This document shows, piece after piece, positions 1 to 12,500 of a DNA stretch of 64,000 nucleotides (the stretch's first letter is position 1; every line of letters begins with the position of its first letter). Under the pieces are notes generated by a model that saw nothing but the letters and a program-made list of their open reading frames with translations, was not told the DNA's origin and did not search any database. Origin of the DNA: Malus domestica (Eukaryota > Streptophyta > Magnoliopsida > Rosales > Rosaceae); NCBI RefSeq assembly GCF_042453785.1, contig NC_091668.1, positions 30,443,501 to 30,507,500 of the forward strand, in the 5' to 3' direction. Position numbers and translations under genes: made by a program.

Positions 1-142
1 GCTTTACAGTACAATACCATTGGGTCAAACAATTAACCCTACGTCAATGCCCTAGAAAATCGTATCCCTCTTTCGGTGGGATTTGACATAAACTATATTA
101 GGTAAATATATTACAAAATATATTACAAGATATTTCTTAATA
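1..142 (-). repeat. 3' LTR of the copia element (partial)
   Basis: The sequence matches the outer part of the LTR at 7561-8210. The boundary at 142/143 is set by the purine-rich tract next to it. On the minus strand the LTR starts TATTAAGAAATATC, where TG would be usual. The rest lies beyond base 1. Confidence 0.85.
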
Positions 143-1800
143 CTCTCCCTCAAGTTGGAGAGTGAATATTATGAACTCACAACTTGTCGCGTAGTGTCGC
201 AAATTGATCTTTCCCAAGGCTTTTGTAAATAAATCTGCTAACTGGAAACGAGTAGGTACATGTGAGGGAATAATCATTCCAGCTTGCAGTTTTTCTCGAA
301 CAATGTAACAATCAATTTCAATATGTTTCGTTCGCTTGTAAAAAATAGGATTAGCTGCAATATATAGGGCAGCTTGATTGTCACAAAATAATGATGTGGA
401 AGCCTTTTGTGGAACCTTTAAATCTTGCAATATATAACGTAGCCAAGTTAACTCTAAACATGTGTTGGCCATAGCTCGATATTCGGCTTCTGCAGATGAT
501 CGAGAAACATTGTCTTGTTTCTTGGATTTCCATGATATGAGAGAATTTCCAAGAAAAATACAATATCCTGTAACTGACCTTCTTGTGGCTTGACAACCTC
601 CTTAATCGGAATCACAAAAAGCCTTTTAACTCAAGATTGTCAGAGATAGGGAATAACAAACCTTGATCATGAGTACCTTTGATGTACCTGAGAATTCGTA
701 AAGCTGCATCCCAATGAGGTTTGTGAGGTTCATGCATGAATTGACTCAATGTGCGAACTGAAAAGACTATGTCAGGTCTAGTGACAGTAAGATAAATCAA
801 TCGTTCGACTAGTCTTTTGTACTTGGTGGGATCATCTAACAATGCTCCATCAGTGGGAGTGAGTTTCAAATTTTGTTCCATTGGAAACTTGTCTGGGCGT
901 GCTCCTATAAGTCCATAATCTTGCAAAATGTCTAATGCATATTTTCTTTGAGACATGAAAATGCCTTTCTTAGAGCGAGAACATTAAATGCCTAAAAAAT
1001 ATTTCAAATCACCAAGATCTTTGATGTAGAAGCGTGTGAGAAGAAATGTTTTGAGGTGTTCCATCTCTTGAAGATCATTTCCTGTAAGAAGTATTTCATC
1101 TACATAGATAAGGACTGCAGTAAATGAAGTACCTTGAGCCTTGGTAAAGAGAGAATAATCAACTTTTGATTGTTGATAACCTGCTTTATGAATAGCGAGT
1201 GAAAAGGTCGAAAACCAGTTTCTAGAGGTCTGTTTTAGTCCATATAGAGATTTGTTAAGCCGACATACAATGTTATCCCCCTGTCGGCGAAGACCAGGAA
1301 GGGGTTCCATGAAAACAACCTCGTGCAAATCACCATGGAGAAAAGCATTCTGAACATTCAGTTGGTGAATGAACTAATGACGGGCACTGGCAACCATAAG
1401 GAGATAACGAAGAGTTGTGAGTTTGGCAGTAGGAGAAAATGTTTCCTGATAATCGATACCCTCAATTTGAGTGTATCATTTTGTAACAAGACGAGCTTTA
1501 TACCACTCAATGGTGCCATCAGAATTGTATTTAATTTTATAGACCCATTTGCAGCCAATGAGTTTATGTCCTACAGGTAAGGGAACAATGGTTCATGTAT
1601 TGTTGTGCTATAAAGCCATTAATTCTATATGCATGGCATGTCGCCAATTAGGATCAAGGATAACCTGGGCATAAGAAGTAGGTTCAATGGGACCTGTAAT
1701 GTTAGCCAGAAAAGCACAATGGGCATAAGAAAGGCGTGAATAAGAAAGAAAATTAGAAAGAGGGTATCGAGTACCTGAGGAAGGACGAGGCGCCAAGGGG
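137..1800 (-). pseudogene. copia reverse transcriptase and RNase H, broken
   Basis: The segment near 984-1328 holds an RT core with NKSLYGLKQ and LIYVDEILL. The catalytic motif reads YVDE where the family has YVDD, which should be inactive. The segment at 612-956 continues with RPDI, LRYIKGT and related RT motifs. The segment at 137-472 is RNase H, recognisable by FCDNQAA and the RTKHIEID motif. Stops and frameshifts separate these blocks, and 1358-1800 carries the degraded N-terminal RT portion. Nothing suggests a working enzyme. Confidence 0.9.
143..156 (-). other. Polypurine tract of the copia element
   Basis: On the minus strand this reads AACTTGAGGGAGAG directly before the 3' LTR. It resembles the usual plant copia tract that primes plus-strand DNA synthesis. 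Confidence 0.75.
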
Positions 1801-3259
1801 GAGACTGACCTGGTTAGTCACGTGATAGTCTTTATGCCATATCAGAAGTTGTTTAGGACGGAGAGACTGACGTGGGAGAGGTGGAGTGGGTGGCTGAGCT
1901 GGCGTGGTGGCTGAGGGATGGGAGAGATCAGGAGATAAAGCAGACATGTCAGTGGATGGTGAAGTGAGAAAGGTTGGCACGACAGTGAGTGGGGAGGGTG
2001 GACTTTGAGAAGTAAAATGGATGTGTGATGGGAGCATGTCAGGAAGGGTAGTATTAGATGGTAGGGTCTGTGGGGTAGAGATGTTTGAGGGAGACGGATG
2101 GGATGGAAGAGGGGCTGGCAATATGAAGAGGGTGTCAACAAGATTTGGCAGATATGGTGGTATGGAGAGGGGCCCGCTGTCACAGATGGGAATGGTAGGG
2201 GTCAAAAGGGAAGATGGTATAAAGTGAAAAGGGAAATGCGTTTAAGTAAATTTAACGTCTCAAGTTACAAAAAATTTTTTTACTTTCCAAATCATATAGT
2301 TTATAACCCTTTTGACCAGTGGGGTAGCCAACAAAGACACAACGTTTAGCACGAGGGTCGAATTTATGGGTAGGATGAACAACAGTAGCAAAACACAAAT
2401 AACCAAAAACTTTCAAGTGCTCAAATGATGGCGGACGTTTATATAATAACTCAAAAAGGGATTTGTTTGATAACAGAGGAGATGGTAATCGGTTAATAAG
2501 ATAGACAATGGTGGATACACATTCGCCCCAAAAAGAAAGGGGTACCTGAGATTGGAAGCGTAAGCTACGTGCTACGGTGAGAATGTGACGATGCTTACGT
2601 TCGACAATGCCATTTTGTTGTGGAGTGTAGACACATGTGCGTTGATATTCAATGCCATTGGTATGGAAAAAAAAAATCATGGACAAAAACTCAGACCCAT
2701 TGTCAACCCTTATTGCTTTTATATTGGCATGAAATTGTGTATGAGGAAAAGTAACAAAAGATTTTAAAAGGTGTTGAGTTTCAGATTTATGTTGCATAAA
2801 AAAAACCCATGTGCACCTACTAAAATCATCGACAATGCTAAGAAAAAAACGAGCCCCCGAATGTGTGGGAACTCTATGAGGACCCCATATATCACAATGT
2901 AACAAATCAAATGGAGCATGAGTTGATATAGAACTTAAAGGAAATGGAAGCCTGGTTTGTTTAGCCATGGGACAAATAGTACAATTATTATCGAAAGAAA
3001 AATTATTTGAAGACAATGAAGGAAATACTAATTTAAAGCGGGTAGGTGAAAGATGTCCAAGTCGCATATGCCACAAATTGGAGGAATGGGAAACTTGACA
3101 AAAGAGAGGAGTCTGTTGCAACAGGGACATGTAATAAAGACCATCACATTGCTTACCCAATCCAATCATCTTCCTCGTAGCCAAGTCCTGCAAGACACAG
3201 AAAGTGGGAAACAAAATGGCACAACAATTTAGAGAGTCAGTGACTTGACTGGCAGACAT
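1753..3259 (-). pseudogene. copia integrase with proline/serine-rich linker, broken
   Basis: The 335-residue frame at 2252-3259 contains the GAG-pre-integrase region (LWHMRLGH, then CTICPMAK) and the integrase core. The catalytic D, D and E can be assigned at HCDIWGP, RVDNGSEF and TPQQNGIVERKH. The frame at 1753-2205 is the low-complexity Pro/Ser/Thr linker that joins IN and RT in copia polyproteins. A frameshift separates the two. Integrase would insert the cDNA copy, but this copy lacks an intact polyprotein. Confidence 0.92.
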
Positions 3260-4428
3260 GAGATTTAAGTGAAAAAAAGGAACACATAAAACGTTGTTTA
3301 ATGTAATATCTGAATTGAATGGTACGGTTCATGTAGAAGTAATTGTGGCTGAAGAGCCAGTGGGTAATTTAACAATGAGTATTGGTGAAGATGTGCTTGT
3401 GGTGAAAAGTGAAGAATCTGAAATGATATGGTTGGTAGCCCCGTTATCCAAAATCCAAGGTTGAGTATATACAGAATTAATGGATGCAACAGTAAAAGAA
3501 GACAGACTTGCTGCATTCGCATAAACACTGTTATTACCAGAGGTATTGTTTAAATTCATCATGGACACAAATTGAGCCAATTGTTGAAGTTGGTCTGTAG
3601 AAAGTCATTGCAACGGGTTCTATGAAGGCTGCATTTGTGTTTAAGGGATGACTGGTGCTGTGTTTGCAGCAGTGGGGGGCCCAGCCACTGCATTGGCAGT
3701 AGGAGAAAAGACATGGGCAGCACGTGGGTTGCTGCTGTTTTGGAAACTGCGCTGCTGTGCTTTGTGGCTCCCTTGACTTCCTTCATTCGTCCTATTTTTA
3801 AATCGGCATCTATCTTCAGTGTGGCCTCTTTTATCATAAAACTTGCAATGATATTTTCGAGTCATACAATTATCAATTGTATGTCCGTCTTTATCACAGT
3901 ATTCACAACGGAGATTTTTGGAATTGTTGAAGGAATGGTTTGATCGACTTTGAACGGCTGCAGCGATGGAAATTTTTTTTACTCGATCCTAAAGACATTT
4001 GTCTTTGTGTTTCGTCTTGAATAACGAGTGAGTAGGCTTGACGAACTTTAGGCAAGGGTGCCATCATGAGAATATTACTTCAAACTCCACTATAGACATC
4101 TTTAAGACCCATGAGAAATTGCATCATTCGATCTTCTTCTATTCGTTCATTATGTGCCTTTGTCTGGTCGCAGATGAGAAGAGGTCGATAAGTCTCTAAT
4201 TTATCCCAAAGGCCTTTAAGTTTTGTAAATTAAGTCGAGGCTGTCATGAAACCTTGAGAGAGAGAGATGTGATGAACTTTTGGATTTGATAAATTGTTGG
4301 TGCATTCTTTTGTGAGAACTGATCTTTAAAATCTTCCTATACCTATTGAGCGCTTTTGGCATGAACAACTCATTTGGATAAATCAGGCTCCACAGATTGA
4401 GCGAGCCATGTTAAAATCATAATATTGC

Positions 4429-7214
4429 TGTCACACCCCGATCTCGACATACGTCCAGGATCGACACGTGACGTCACCAAATACACGTATAACTCACATA
4501 CCCCGTCTCTGGGATATGGCAAATCACAATTCGAGAATCAAATTGCAAAGTAATTTTTCGTTTACCTTATGGTTGCATCTAACCTCCTCGTTAGATTGCC
4601 TACATACCCTCAATAGGGATCAAGCCATTCATAGTTCACTTATCACAAAATCAGACGTTTATTCCACTAAGTTCAAGCAGAAAAGCATAGCATTCCTCAA
4701 TCATTTATTATAACATGTCAACATGTAATTCTTGGACTCAAGCTACATAACCAATCCCTATGAAAACATGATTTCTCTCCCACCCAACATATAAATCATT
4801 ATGTCTCATCATGATATCGCAATTCACAACACACATCATATTTAAGAGCCAACGAAACACAAAACCATTCTCTAGCCGTATTAATTAATTAATTTGATCA
4901 AGTAATAACAATCATTCTCATATCTTCTAAATTCATACCTTATGAAATCACAATCGAATCATAGAAAATCCCGAAGAAGTCACTTAGACGTCCAACATCT
5001 TTTCTAACTCAATCTACAAGACTCTTGAAATCATTGACACAAATGTATATAAAACTAAGGTTAGAGTGACACAGTTAGGCCAAGCCTACTTCTCCAAATA
5101 ATGGGATTTTAGGCCACTTCACGAAATTCAACAACCTCGGGTTCCGGACCACTCAACAGAACTAACCCAAATATGATCGCCTATAAAATGTACCAGGTAA
5201 AACCAATCATCATCACCTCTAGAATGCGTATGGTCCCCTATCGCGGATAAACCAAGTAGAACCATAAGCATAATCTTATCGTGCTGGCAGTGATCACTCA
5301 TCGCGGATATACCAAGCATGATCACCCCTGAATACATATGGTCCCCTATCGCAGATATACCAAGCAGAACCATAGGCATAATCTCATCATGTATGCAGTG
5401 ACCACCTATCACGGATATACCAAGTATGATCACCCCTGAATACATATGGTCCCCCATCGCGGATATACCAAGCAGAAACATCCATGTACCACGGCTACAT
5501 TGTACAGTTAGATCAACACACAAACCACTTACCCTTATCTCATCCGCTATGATTTACATCGTAATCACTTGCACTATCAACTTCTCATGACCACTATCTT
5601 ATCATTCAAGCATAAAAGTTCTACATAAACTTCTCATAAGATTTTGGGTTCACATCGTCATAAAAACAATCATTCACATCATACATATCTAACCACATTT
5701 CATAAACGTTTCCAAGCTACGGTCGATTCACAATTACTAAACATAGATTGATGCTAAAAATAAAAATAACAATTCAATAGGAAGCACATTTAATCAACAA
5801 GTATAACTCAATATGGTGCCACTAATACATATATTGAGACACACATCAACTGGGAATGACACGTCATTGTGATGAGCCAACTAAGCTCCATCAAGCCTCA
5901 ACAACATACTTGAGGTAAGCGACCTCAAGAGTAGAGCACGTTGACTAGAACGTCAACCGTCGATAAGGTAGGTCCATTAAGGTCAAAAACCTAAGGTAAT
6001 TAAATCCAGAAGATCCGCACATTGGATTTTCGATCTGTATGTTCTCAAAGGTCCAACAACTAATAACTAGGGTATTCACAAAATTGCACGACGAACTAAC
6101 GATCGGATTATCATCAATCACACAAACAAGTGACGGTCCAATTTGATCCCCAAACCAAACAATTAAATTTCGGGAAACCAAGCTAGACATAGATATACAT
6201 GTTCACTAGAAGGTATTTGGTACTTAGACAACACTCGTTGACAGTCTCACGCACTGCCACACGCGGGCTTAGTAACCCCAATTTTCCAACATTAACTAAA
6301 TGAGCTCAAATTTATGTGGTAGCTAGAGTTCAACAAGGGAAACATTTTTCACAACTAGGCCGACGACAAATTCTAACCAGAAACCATCCAAATTCACAGG
6401 AGAAAATAAGATATTTAGGGTTCTAGACACCCAACTCTAAAACAAATACTAAAGCATGAACAAAGCATACCAACTTGAAGATTAGGAAGAGTAGATGAAG
6501 TTTCATACCTCACTCGAAGGAAATGGTTGTCGTAATCACCGGAAAAATGATAAAACCGCCGAAAATCCACGGGACTTTGCTGCCTTGAACTAGAAAAATG
6601 GAAAAGCAAAAAGAAAATCTAATGATATATAGATGTAGGACTCGTCAAGAGCTTTCCATGGACACCAAGATCACCCAAAACAAAGCTCAGATGAAGAAGA
6701 TATGAGCGGATCAAGTTGACGGGTTAATGGGTTGAAATCACCCAAAAAATGGGTCAAGATCAGACCACTCCTCCTTTATTTTTTTATTTTTTATTTTTTT
6801 TTCAGAAACCTTCCCCCCCCCCCCTTAATTTGATTGGTCATTCTCCTTCTAGCTAATTGGTCATCTTATTTTTGCTTAAATCTGATTAAGCTTCTTCCTT
6901 GTGGAAGTTTAATCGATTTAAAATCTATAGTTTAGTAAAACAACTTTAAATGTCTGTAATTCTATCGTTATAATCCGGACTCGCAAACGGTTTTCACCAA
7001 TACGTTCGTGGTTTCGAGATCTATTTGAAAATGCTACTTGTGACCTCGAAAGGTCAACGAGTAAATAATAATTTTCCAAACTTCACTTTTTGTAACTAGT
7101 TTAATTGAAATCTAAATTCAAATAAATTAATATAAATTCTTAAAAAATAATATAAAATCTCAATAATACAAATACGTAGATTATAACAGTTAAATCCAAA
7201 AACGAGATTTCACA
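4429..7214 (+). mobile_element. Solo LTR (probably Ty3/gypsy) inserted in copia gag
   Basis: The 2786-bp insert starts TGTCACACCCCG and ends TTTCACA. It is flanked by a perfect 5-bp target duplication ATTGC (4424-4428 and 7215-7219). Gag coding resumes on both sides. No PBS, polypurine tract or polyprotein is seen inside, which fits a solo LTR left by LTR-LTR recombination. The TGTCACACCCCG start is shared with the element at 34458. Assignment to Ty3/gypsy is from memory of similar long LTRs and is an inference. Confidence 0.75.
5190..5485. repeat. Minisatellite, 108-bp period, inside the solo LTR
   Basis: The motif GGTCCCCTATCGCGGATA recurs at about 5232, 5340 and 5448, exactly 108 bp apart. 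A half-period variant (ATCGCGGATATACCAAG) lies between. An open frame on the minus strand here is only a by-product of the repeat. Confidence 0.85.
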
Positions 7215-7541
7215 ATTGCATTAATTCCATAGAGCGTATTCTTTTGGTTGATCTTTTGCTGATGGAGGCTGAATAGAACCATCAACAAAACCAATTTAGT
7301 TTTTGGCTGTGAGAGCATGAATCATGGATTTGCTCTAGGATGGATAATTGGATCCATTCAATTTTTCCGGAACGAGCATATGACCAGGACTACCTGAATG
7401 ATGAACATAGTATGGCTTCGATGAATCCATACCGATCTTGCTATTGGTTTGACTGTTTTGTGGTTGTGGTTGAAATACTGTGTCTGACATGATGTTTGGA
7501 AAATAACAGGGGTTGAAAACGCAGGCAATCAAGCACCAGGA

Positions 7542-7560
7542 CCTGATGCTTTGTATACCA
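7542..7560 (-). other. Primer-binding site of the copia element
   Basis: On the minus strand TGGTATACAAAGC follows the LTR. It resembles the complement of the initiator Met-tRNA 3' end (TGGTATCAGAGC), with drift. Confidence 0.6.
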
Positions 7561-7666
7561 TCTTAACAAGTGTGAATATTAAAATGGCTAAATGACAAGG
7601 CAATTGAAAGAACAGACTGAATGATTTTTCGTATCTCATTGATAAGCTTTACAGTACAATATAAAC

Positions 7667-7799
7667 GAAGGGATTGTCTGCCTTCCATTTTCATACTCTT
7701 CTCATCTTCTTTGTTTGTATGGTTACGATTAAGCATGATCACACAAAACAGAAGATGATAGAAAAAGTATGGAAATGAGAAGGCAAACAATCCACCTAC
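7667..7799. mobile_element. MITE (MULE-like) in the copia 5' LTR
   Basis: The insert carries inverted ends (GGATTGTCTGCC and GGCAAACAATCC) and inner inverted sequence around a GATCA core. It is flanked by CAATATAAAC on both sides (7657-7666 and 7800-7809). The 3' LTR lacks the insert. The ends match the MITE at 11962-12170. Confidence 0.75.
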
Positions 7800-7854
7800 C
7801 AATATAAACACCATTGGGTCAAACAATTAACCCTACATCGATGCCCTAGAAAAT

Positions 7855-8000
7855 AAGCACCTAGTACTGTTCATTTTAACGAAAAACCACATTTTTACAC
7901 TAAAAAGTCAATCCTGGTACTATTCACTTTACCCTTTATTTTGTCTTTATCATTAAAACTCAAAGTTTTTAAGTCATTTTCATTAGTTTTCCTTTGATAT
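7855..8000. repeat. Short AT-rich dispersed repeat, copy 1
   Basis: This copy contains ACTGTTCATTTTAACG, TTTACCCTTTATTTTGTC and CATTAAAACTCAAAG. A second copy lies at 55832-55980. I recall this repeat from apple and pear upstream sequences; that is the main reason for suggesting Maleae. Confidence 0.7.
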
Positions 8001-8210
8001 AAACTATATTAGATAAATATATTACAAAATATATTACAAGATATGGAAATGAAAGGGCAGACAATCCACCTCCCAATATAAACATCATTGGGTCAAACAA
8101 TTAACCTTACATCAACGCCCTAGAAAATCGTATCCCTCTTTTGGTGGCATTTGACATAAACTATATTAGGTAAATATATTACAAAATATATTACAAGATA
8201 TTTCTTAATA

Positions 8211-9551
8211 CTAAGTGAAAGAAGTTGAAATTCTACTGTAAAACAAATTTAATAATATGAGAGTAACCCAATTAACTGTGCATCATTTCTAGTAGCTAGT
8301 ACTGGTAATACTTTTCAACTTCAAGACTTCCATTTTCTCCGCTCCAAGGCCAAGAAAAAATGAATTAAAATTGTTGTTGGAAAGCCAAGTCCAATTTGGT
8401 TTGAATTAAAATTGTTGTTGGAAAGCCGAGTTCAATTTGGTTTCGACTAGTTTATGTTAATTACTAAACGGGGCTCAAAGTGAAGGATGTTAAAGTTCAT
8501 ACTCAAGCTCCTTGACGAATTTTTAAGCTTAATATGTGGATAACATAAATTAGTTGACGTGGAGCACATGTGGCTATTGGCTTCACATGCATGACAACAC
8601 ACTACTCTGATACTATTAAGGAAGTTGATGTTCCACTATAAAACCAATTGGCAATATAGAAAATAATCTAATTACTTATAAATACATGCAAGATTCCTTC
8701 TTTCCTTGACTGTGAGATTCATACTCCAACACTAAGTACCACTGGAAAGCAAAGACAATTCTCTTCTCTTTGAATAGTCTAAGGTAAGGGTTTGTGGCCA
8801 TGTACCCTAATTAATTTGACTAATCAATACAAGTTTGACATTAGAGTTACTTATGCAAGTGTCTATTTTGCAGCACACTCTCGATGTGTCTCCAGATTAT
8901 GTACAACCAGTTTCAAAGTTCATAATTTTGATTGCAGCTAGCTCAAAACTCATGCATGATCGAAGATTAGTATTATAGTTGTAGCTAGCTCATGTGTTTC
9001 GTTTAATTGACCCATATATTATGTTTGGACGTGAACTTTTAAAAAGCCCAAAGTATTTTAGACCCACTTTTTGAAACTGCATTAGAAGAGCATTTCTGGA
9101 ACTTAGGCTAAATTTGGGAAGCTTTTGAATGTCGCCTACCAAAAATACATTCCTAGATCCGCCACTAGTAGTGACTAAAAATATTGTTAAATTGTTATGT
9201 AATGGCTTGAAAGTGAAACTGTCACAAATACATCAGGCCAATTTAGAACCACCCTAAAACACTTTAGCTACGTTTTCAGCTAATGAATCCACACCTTGCT
9301 CATTGGCTGTAGTGACTGCAAATCATAACCTCAACATCTTCTAAAACATATCAAACAACTTCTTCGGAATGTCCAGTTGCAACGGATTCCCCTCGCATCC
9401 GAACCAACACTTTGAAAAGGAAATGGAGTGTCTTATGACTATCAAACACATACGGGATTTTTATTGTCCCAATAGGGAAGGGTTGTGAAAAGGAGTTGCT
9501 TCGTAATCGGATCAAGTGCTAGAACAATAACAGTACGAACGATAGTAAAAA
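8211..9551. other. Intergenic; 3' flank of CYP98A copy 1
   Basis: There is no convincing gene. A 41-bp tandem duplication lies at 8362-8443. The stretch 8700-8975 (AAAGCAAAGACAATTCTC and following) is repeated at 23515-23800, 28793-28915 and 39560-39850, marking the left edge of the tandem array. The stretch 9060-9180 matches 25150-25265. Confidence 0.7.
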
Positions 9552-12500
9552 TTACATATTCGCGGCCACTCGCTTGTACAAGTGTGAAGGGAGCCTCGGA
9601 GTAGGCACGACTTGCACTGGGGTTGCCATGTATGTGACCATCCCTGGATTTTCTGACAAGTCAATCTCCTCTGGTTTCACCCCTTCGGGCGGAGCCCAAC
9701 TGAAATGGTGCAACAGATGGCCCAACATGGAGGTAACCAAGTTGATACCAAGTTGAGCTCCGGGACACACTCGCCTGCCTGCTCCAAATGGAAGTAGTCT
9801 AAAATCATGGCCTTTCATGTCAACATCTTCCTCTAAGAACCTTTCCGGTCGAAACTCATTTGGGTTTTTCCAGACAGCGGGGTCACGCGCTATAGCCCAA
9901 ACATTAACATGAACATTCGAACCCTTGGGGATGTCGTAACCACCAATCTTGACATCGGCATTGGCTCGGTGGGGGAGCATTAGTGGTGTTGGAGGGTGCA
10001 ACCGCAGTGCTTCCTTTGCTACACATTGTAGGTAAGGGAGGTTTGAGAAATCATTTTCTGTCATGACCCGTTCGTGCCCAATAACCCGATCTAGCTCCTC
10101 CTGAGCCTTTTGTTGCACCCTCGGGTTCTTAATCAGCTCAGCCATGGCCCATTCAACTGAAATTGCTGTGGTGTCTGTACCGGCAGTCATCATATCCTGA
10201 GCAAATCCCTTCATTAGTCTCGAATGTAAGAAAAGAATGCGCCATGATTATCTCAGAGTGATAACAATAGTTCCGTTAACTAATCAAAAGGAAGATGAAA
10301 GCATAAAAACAAGCGAAAGAGTGCAAAACATACAAACGAGAGCACAAAATTAATCACCACTTTTTAGCAACAAAGTAGGAAATTAAGAACATATTAATGT
10401 ATACTTACCCAAAGAAGTCCAATAATAGTGTCCATGCTTAGGTCATACTTGTCCTTCAAGGTAAACAATGCATCCACAAAGTGGCTCTTAGCAACGCCAC
10501 CCTTGGAGCGTGCCAGAGCGTGTTCGTCCATGATTTCCTTGGTGAGTCTGTCTCTGTTTGCTCCGTGTCGAGCAAACGCCTCTTCGTCAAACGGGCATGC
10601 CCAACGCAACCAAGAAATGTGCTCAGCCACCGAGAGCGATCCGCCTATCTTCACTCCGTTGGCGATAAGAGCTCTGAATCTTTTCCCTTGCTCATCAGTT
10701 ATTTCATCAGAGCTGATGAAACGTTTCCCAAATGCTAGCCTTGTTATGTTGTTGAAAGCCACGTTTCCCAAATACTTCTTCACTACCAAACTTTTCCCAT
10801 GGTTTTCTGTAATATGGTGAATAAATTGTTAACAACAGTCAGTTAATCAGTACATGGACGAGTTTGCAATTCATTTACCGGAAAGGGAGCCCTTCCTCCT
10901 AATCCATATGTTCGGAATCCGGACTGTTGAAATTTCATTTAATGGTTACAAACATGATTCACTTTAAAAGTTATAATAACTTTAACCGTTGAATCAAATT
11001 TCAACAGCTCGAATTGAATTAAATTTCAACGGCTTGAATCCTCGAACTTAATGGATTAAGAGGAACGCATCTGCATTTACCAAACATGTTTTTTATTTTA
11101 TATTTAATTAGTACGATATCATTAATTGGAACTTAAAGAATATATCAAGTCTTGAAAGATGATGTCCCGAATACCGGCGGGAGGGTCCTCAAATCAAACA
11201 AGACTAGTACTAACTGACAGGGCAAGTTTTGCTATACAATGATCAATATTACCATTCCATTACTACCAATCTTTCAAAGTTGCGGGAGATTTTTCAATGG
11301 TCCGAACACGAGATCGATTGCCACATGTTATTAAACAATTAGAGGAAGACACTTTAAAAAAACTTTCTTCTAATTATGTAATGACATGTGATTTTACTTT
11401 GTGTTTTAGACACATTGAAAAATATCACCAATGCTACCAATTTTCACAAAAAAAAAAAAAAAAAGTAAATTTAGGAATGTGCTATCCACATACCTCTTTT
11501 TACTTATCACACATCCTTAAATTCTGACCATCGTATCAAATAATTAAAGAATAAAAATTAATAAAAAATATATGAGAAGTTAAAGATGAAGTTTGAATAC
11601 CACACCCCCACACCCTTAACTTTATAATAGGTTGCATGGTAGTCAAATGGTCTAAAATAAAAAATGAATATTATTTGGATTTACCATTCCATTCACATTT
11701 ACTTTTCCATATTTTCATAATTTTTGGGTACGGATCTTTCGTGCTATGCCAATTTTTTGTCGACCGGTAGCATGCGTAATTTTGGTGAAAGGACGAGTTG
11801 CAAGTGCATTTTCCAAACACGTTTCTATTCTATATTTAATTAGTACGACATCATTGATTGGAACATAAAGAAGATGTCAAGGCAAGATGACGTACTGAGC
11901 AAATTTGGAGGGTCCACGAACCAAACAAAACAATCACTAACTGACAGGCCAAGATTTGCTAAGACAAGGATTGTCTACCCTTCTATTTTTCGTGCCCTTC
12001 TATGCTCTTTTGTTTATGTGATCACGGTTAAGTTACGTCAACATTTTATATTATTATTTATTTTTGTCTTATTATATTTATAAAAAACAATATAAAATGT
12101 TTATGTGGTTTAACCGTGATCACACAAAATAGGAGGGCACGAGAAGTGGGAGGGCAGACAATCCTTGTTTGATTTGCTATACGATGATCAATATTACTGT
12201 TCTATTAGGGGAAATGTTATTAGCATTCTAAAAATCTCATTCTACATTTTTTATAAGTGATTTTTCTTTTCAAATATAGAAAGGTTGAAGTGTAGAATGA
12301 GATTTTTGAAGTGCCAATAACAATTACCTCTATTAAAACCAATCTTTAAAGTTATGAGAAATTTTTTAATATGTCCATAACACGAAACATAATGTCATAT
12401 ATCATTAAACAATTAAGGAAAGACACTTAAAAAATATTATTTTTCCAATTATATAATGACATGTGATGTTATGATACGCTAAAAAAAATGTCTCAAATAC

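Larger units (their letters stand above)
3298..7490 (-). pseudogene. copia gag and protease, split by a solo LTR
   Basis: The gag start is at 7490 (MSDTVFQPQ...), with the typical PYYVHHSGSPGHMLV stretch and LNGSNYPS just after. Gag coding is cut at 7220 and resumes below 4424. The zinc-knuckle region near 3800-3860 reads CKFYDKRGHTEDRC, so the second cysteine of CX2CX4HX4C has become Tyr. The protease region at 3329-3580 has ILDNGATNHI, where DSGA is usual. Several frameshifts are present. Confidence 0.85.
1..8210 (-). mobile_element. Ty1/copia LTR retrotransposon, degenerate, 3' LTR cut by the window edge
   Basis: Reading on the minus strand, a 5' LTR (7561-8210) is followed by a primer-binding site, gag, protease, integrase, reverse transcriptase, RNase H, a polypurine tract and the start of the 3' LTR (142 down to 1). 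The domain order gag-PR-IN-RT-RH is that of copia elements. All coding parts carry frameshifts and stops, so the copy is dead. The two LTRs share the outer sequence (positions 16-142 and about 8085-8210), but the 5' LTR has gained insertions and a partial internal duplication. A solo LTR splits gag. The target duplication cannot be checked because the 3' end lies outside the window. Confidence 0.93.
7561..8210 (-). repeat. 5' LTR of the copia element, enlarged
   Basis: The LTR holds a 133-bp MITE (7667-7799) and an AT-rich repeat near 7855-8000. The block ending in CATTGGGTCAAAC...ATTACAAGATA is present twice (about 7769-8042 and 8043-8201). The 3' LTR shows only one block in the part visible, so these changes are later than insertion of the element. 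Confidence 0.8.

Noticed and set aside
5128..5523. 131-codon minus-strand frame with repeated LLGISAIGDH
   Set aside because: It is the translation of a 108-bp minisatellite inside a solo LTR; no start context or homology supports a gene.
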